This document shows, piece after piece, positions 21,904 through 23,399 of a stretch of 23,399 nt of DNA (within the stretch, counting starts at the first letter, position 1; each line of letters begins with the position of its first letter). The stretch covers positions 1 through 23,399 of the forward strand of contig SAUS01000042.1 in NCBI GenBank assembly GCA_004000625.1, read 5' to 3'. This DNA is from Candidatus Cibiobacter qucibialis. Lineage in GTDB: Bacteria > Bacillota > Clostridia > Oscillospirales > Ruminococcaceae. Made by a program: the position numbers and the translations under genes. Under the pieces are notes generated by a model that was given only the letters and a program-made list of their open reading frames with translations, searched no databases and was not told the origin of the DNA.

Positions 21904-22911
21904 ATGGCTGATTATTACCACTACCGCCAAAAGATAGAAAAACAGCGCCGCCGCCGCAACGCGGTAGTTGCCCTGATGGTGGTGCTGATCATACTGTGTG
22001 CAGCTGCAGGCTTTTTCTGGATGTCCCGCCACAACCAGCAGGCGAACACCCCCCAGGCGGAGCCTACCATGCCCACAGCGGAAACTGCTGCCACGGCAAC
22101 CCCGGAGCAGCCCGAACCCACCGCTCAAACGCCGGGTAACCCCCAGCGCCTGCTTCCCGCCGTGGATAACGCCGCGTGGGATACAGCCACCCCGGTGGAA
22201 CAGACCATAGATCTGGAGTACCTGAACACCGATTCCCGCATGGCCGCCCTGCCTGCCCTTGGCACCGTGGAGCGCAGCCACTTTGACACCGTTACTTTTT
22301 TGGGCGACAGCATTACCGAGGGCATGGAGTGTTACGCCACCGGCTACCAGAACGCCCATGTGCGCGCCTACCGTGGCGCCGGTCCGGAAAGTGTTGTCTA
22401 TAACACCACCGTCAAGGATCACATCCGCAATGTGCAGGAACCGGCCTTTGACGCCGTGGTGGAGACCCAGCCCGATGCGCTGTATATCCTGTTCGGCACC
22501 AACACCCTGGTCAACGGCAGCGAGGATACCGCCACCAAGTTCATCACCTATTATGAAAAAATGATCGACATGTTCCACGAAAGCCTGCCGAACGTGCCGA
22601 TCTATGTGCAGTCCATCCCCGGCGTTCAGGAATGGGTCAAGGATTCCAAGCCCGGCTTGCAGAATGACCGCATCAAGCTGGTCAACAACCTGCTGGCCAA
22701 TATGGCGCTGCGCAAAGGCTGCTACTTTGTCAATATTGCCGAAGCCCTGAATCAGCCCGATGGCAGCCAGATTGACGAATACGAAGCCGATGGCATCCAC
22801 ATGCAGCCGGTAGGCTATACCGCCTGGTGCAACTACCTGGCAACCCATACGGCATGGGATCGCCGCAACACCTATGCGGGCGAAAATCCGCTCTATATCC
22901 TGGGCAGCTGA
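21904..22911 (+). CDS. Membrane-anchored SGNH/GDSL hydrolase
   Basis: An esterase/acetylhydrolase-type protein acting outside the membrane, probably on cell-wall polysaccharide or peptidoglycan O-acetyl groups (inferred). The 335 residues comprise a basic N-terminus, one membrane helix (about 20-39, ALMVVLIILCAAAGFFW), a Pro/Thr/Ala-rich linker to about residue 85, then the SGNH domain: block I FLGDSITEG with nucleophile S136, block II RAYRGAG (about 155-160), block III LFGTNTL with N200, and block V DGIHM with D296 and H299. All catalytic residues are present. AAAGGAG (21885-21891) precedes ATG 21904 by 12 nt. Its promoter is separated from the gene by the inserted element. Confidence 0.88.
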   Translation: MADYYHYRQKIEKQRRRRNAVVALMVVLIILCAAAGFFWMSRHNQQANTPQAEPTMPTAETAATATPEQPEPTAQTPGNPQRLLPAVDNAAWDTATPVEQTIDLEYLNTDSRMAALPALGTVERSHFDTVTFLGDSITEGMECYATGYQNAHVRAYRGAGPESVVYNTTVKDHIRNVQEPAFDAVVETQPDALYILFGTNTLVNGSEDTATKFITYYEKMIDMFHESLPNVPIYVQSIPGVQEWVKDSKPGLQNDRIKLVNNLLANMALRKGCYFVNIAEALNQPDGSQIDEYEADGIHMQPVGYTAWCNYLATHTAWDRRNTYAGENPLYILGS

Positions 22912-22954
22912 TGCTGCCCGCGCCTTTATGCGGCATCAACAACATAAGCACAAC

Positions 22955-23004
22955 AAATGCACTGCCAACCCCCGTTTTGCTGCGGGGCAAGGCAGTGCAT
23001 TTTG
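22955..23004 (+). terminator. Terminator of the SGNH hydrolase gene
   Basis: AATGCACTGCC pairs with GGCAGTGCATT, enclosing an inner CCCCG...CGGGG stem; TTTTG follows. It lies about 45 bp after the stop codon. Confidence 0.8.
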
Positions 23005-23308
23005 TTCTATTTGCATAGAAAAAACGGCGGGATATTTCGCGGTATTAAATCGTTTTTTGTCTAGTTTAACAAGGATTCCTGCAAATGTGTGTCAATTTTA
23101 CACAAATCGACCCAGCAACTTACGAAAATTTTAGCGCTTTATTACAGAAATCTCTTGAAATTCCGCTGCAAAACAGGTAATATAAATATAGCAAAAACAA
23201 ATTGGGTGCAGTTTATGCCGGAACAGGCAGCAGGAACAGGAATTCGTGCTGTTCTTTGTATCATCGGCGCATAGCCTGCCTCAATCAGAGGTGTTTCCGG
23301 AAACCTGG
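23005..23308. other. AT-rich intergenic stretch with one promoter-like site
   Basis: No gene of credible size is present. TTGAAA (23155-23160), 17 bp, TAATAT (23178-23183) resembles a promoter reading rightwards. A 19-codon frame starts at 23216 but shows no clear ribosome binding site. The promoter points into the third MITE-like copy and beyond the window. Confidence 0.4.
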
Positions 23309-23399
23309 GGCAACACCGCACAATTCCCGCCTGACGGCTTAAGCACCGCTCCGGCGGCTGCGGCACGGCATCTGCGTTGCCAAAATGCTCGATAAGACA
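23309..23399. mobile_element. MITE-like element, third copy, cut by the window end
   Basis: It starts with GGCAACACCGCACAATTC and follows the 172-bp copy for all 91 visible bases, with small differences (CTGACGG for CTTGCGG, CGGCTGC for CAGCTGC). The right end lies outside the window. Confidence 0.85.

Overview
The window looks like a chromosomal segment from a moderately GC-rich gut Clostridia, most likely an Oscillospirales member such as the Faecalibacterium/Gemmiger/Subdoligranulum group. This is inferred from strong AGGAGG ribosome binding sites, Firmicutes-type promoters, the DegV, CsoR and SGNH gene styles and the terminator types. No species marker is complete enough to be certain.

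Layout. 1-660: the 3' end of a 5S rRNA, a tRNA-Glu(CTC) with encoded CCA and its terminator, then the decayed 3' end of a group II intron. 659-1299 (minus): an AT-rich lipoprotein gene with WG-repeat and SH3b domains, broken by a -1 frameshift. 1542-9201: a complete type I-C CRISPR-Cas locus in two transcription units, cas3, then cas5c-cas8c(+internal cas11c)-cas7c-cas4-cas1-cas2. 9202-9371: the leader. 9372-13183: an array of 57 repeats of 33 nt (the last truncated) and 56 spacers. 13297-16713: copper homeostasis, a CsoR operator-promoter, csoR, three decayed CRISPR repeats, then a copper P-type ATPase fused in frame to a CopZ chaperone that also has its own start site. 16915-20302: an AraC-type regulator and a large polytopic membrane protein. 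20581-21420 (minus): a DegV protein. 21904-22911: a membrane-anchored SGNH hydrolase. Three copies of a short MITE-like element with terminal inverted repeats lie at 20461, 21668 and 23309; the two complete ones have 4-bp target duplications.

Main discovery. The 239-bp gap between cas3 and cas5c holds a minimal, stand-alone crRNA-like gene on the minus strand (about 3781 to 3695). It has its own promoter (TTGCTT-N17-TATAAT), one degenerate repeat that keeps the GT...stem-loop...TGGATAGAAAT layout with a different stem, a guide, and an intrinsic terminator. The guide matches the 5' leader of the cas5c operon just downstream of its strong promoter (TTGACA-N17-TATATT). The match begins right after a TTC PAM and covers 15 of the first 17 positions; the only mismatches are at 6 and 12, the positions that do not pair in a Cascade R-loop. 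This is the architecture of a Cas-regulating RNA (CreR-type): Cascade loaded with this RNA should sit on the cas promoter and repress its own operon without licensing cleavage. Two spacers of the array overlap on one protospacer and independently show TTC as the adjacent motif.

How the genes work together. Cas1-Cas2-Cas4 acquire spacers at the leader. Cas5c processes pre-crRNA. Cas5c, Cas7c, Cas8c and Cas11c form Cascade and Cas3 degrades targets. The crRNA-like gene would tie Cascade level to its own promoter. The CsoR/CopA/CopZ block is an independent copper-efflux operon into which CRISPR remnants have been woven.
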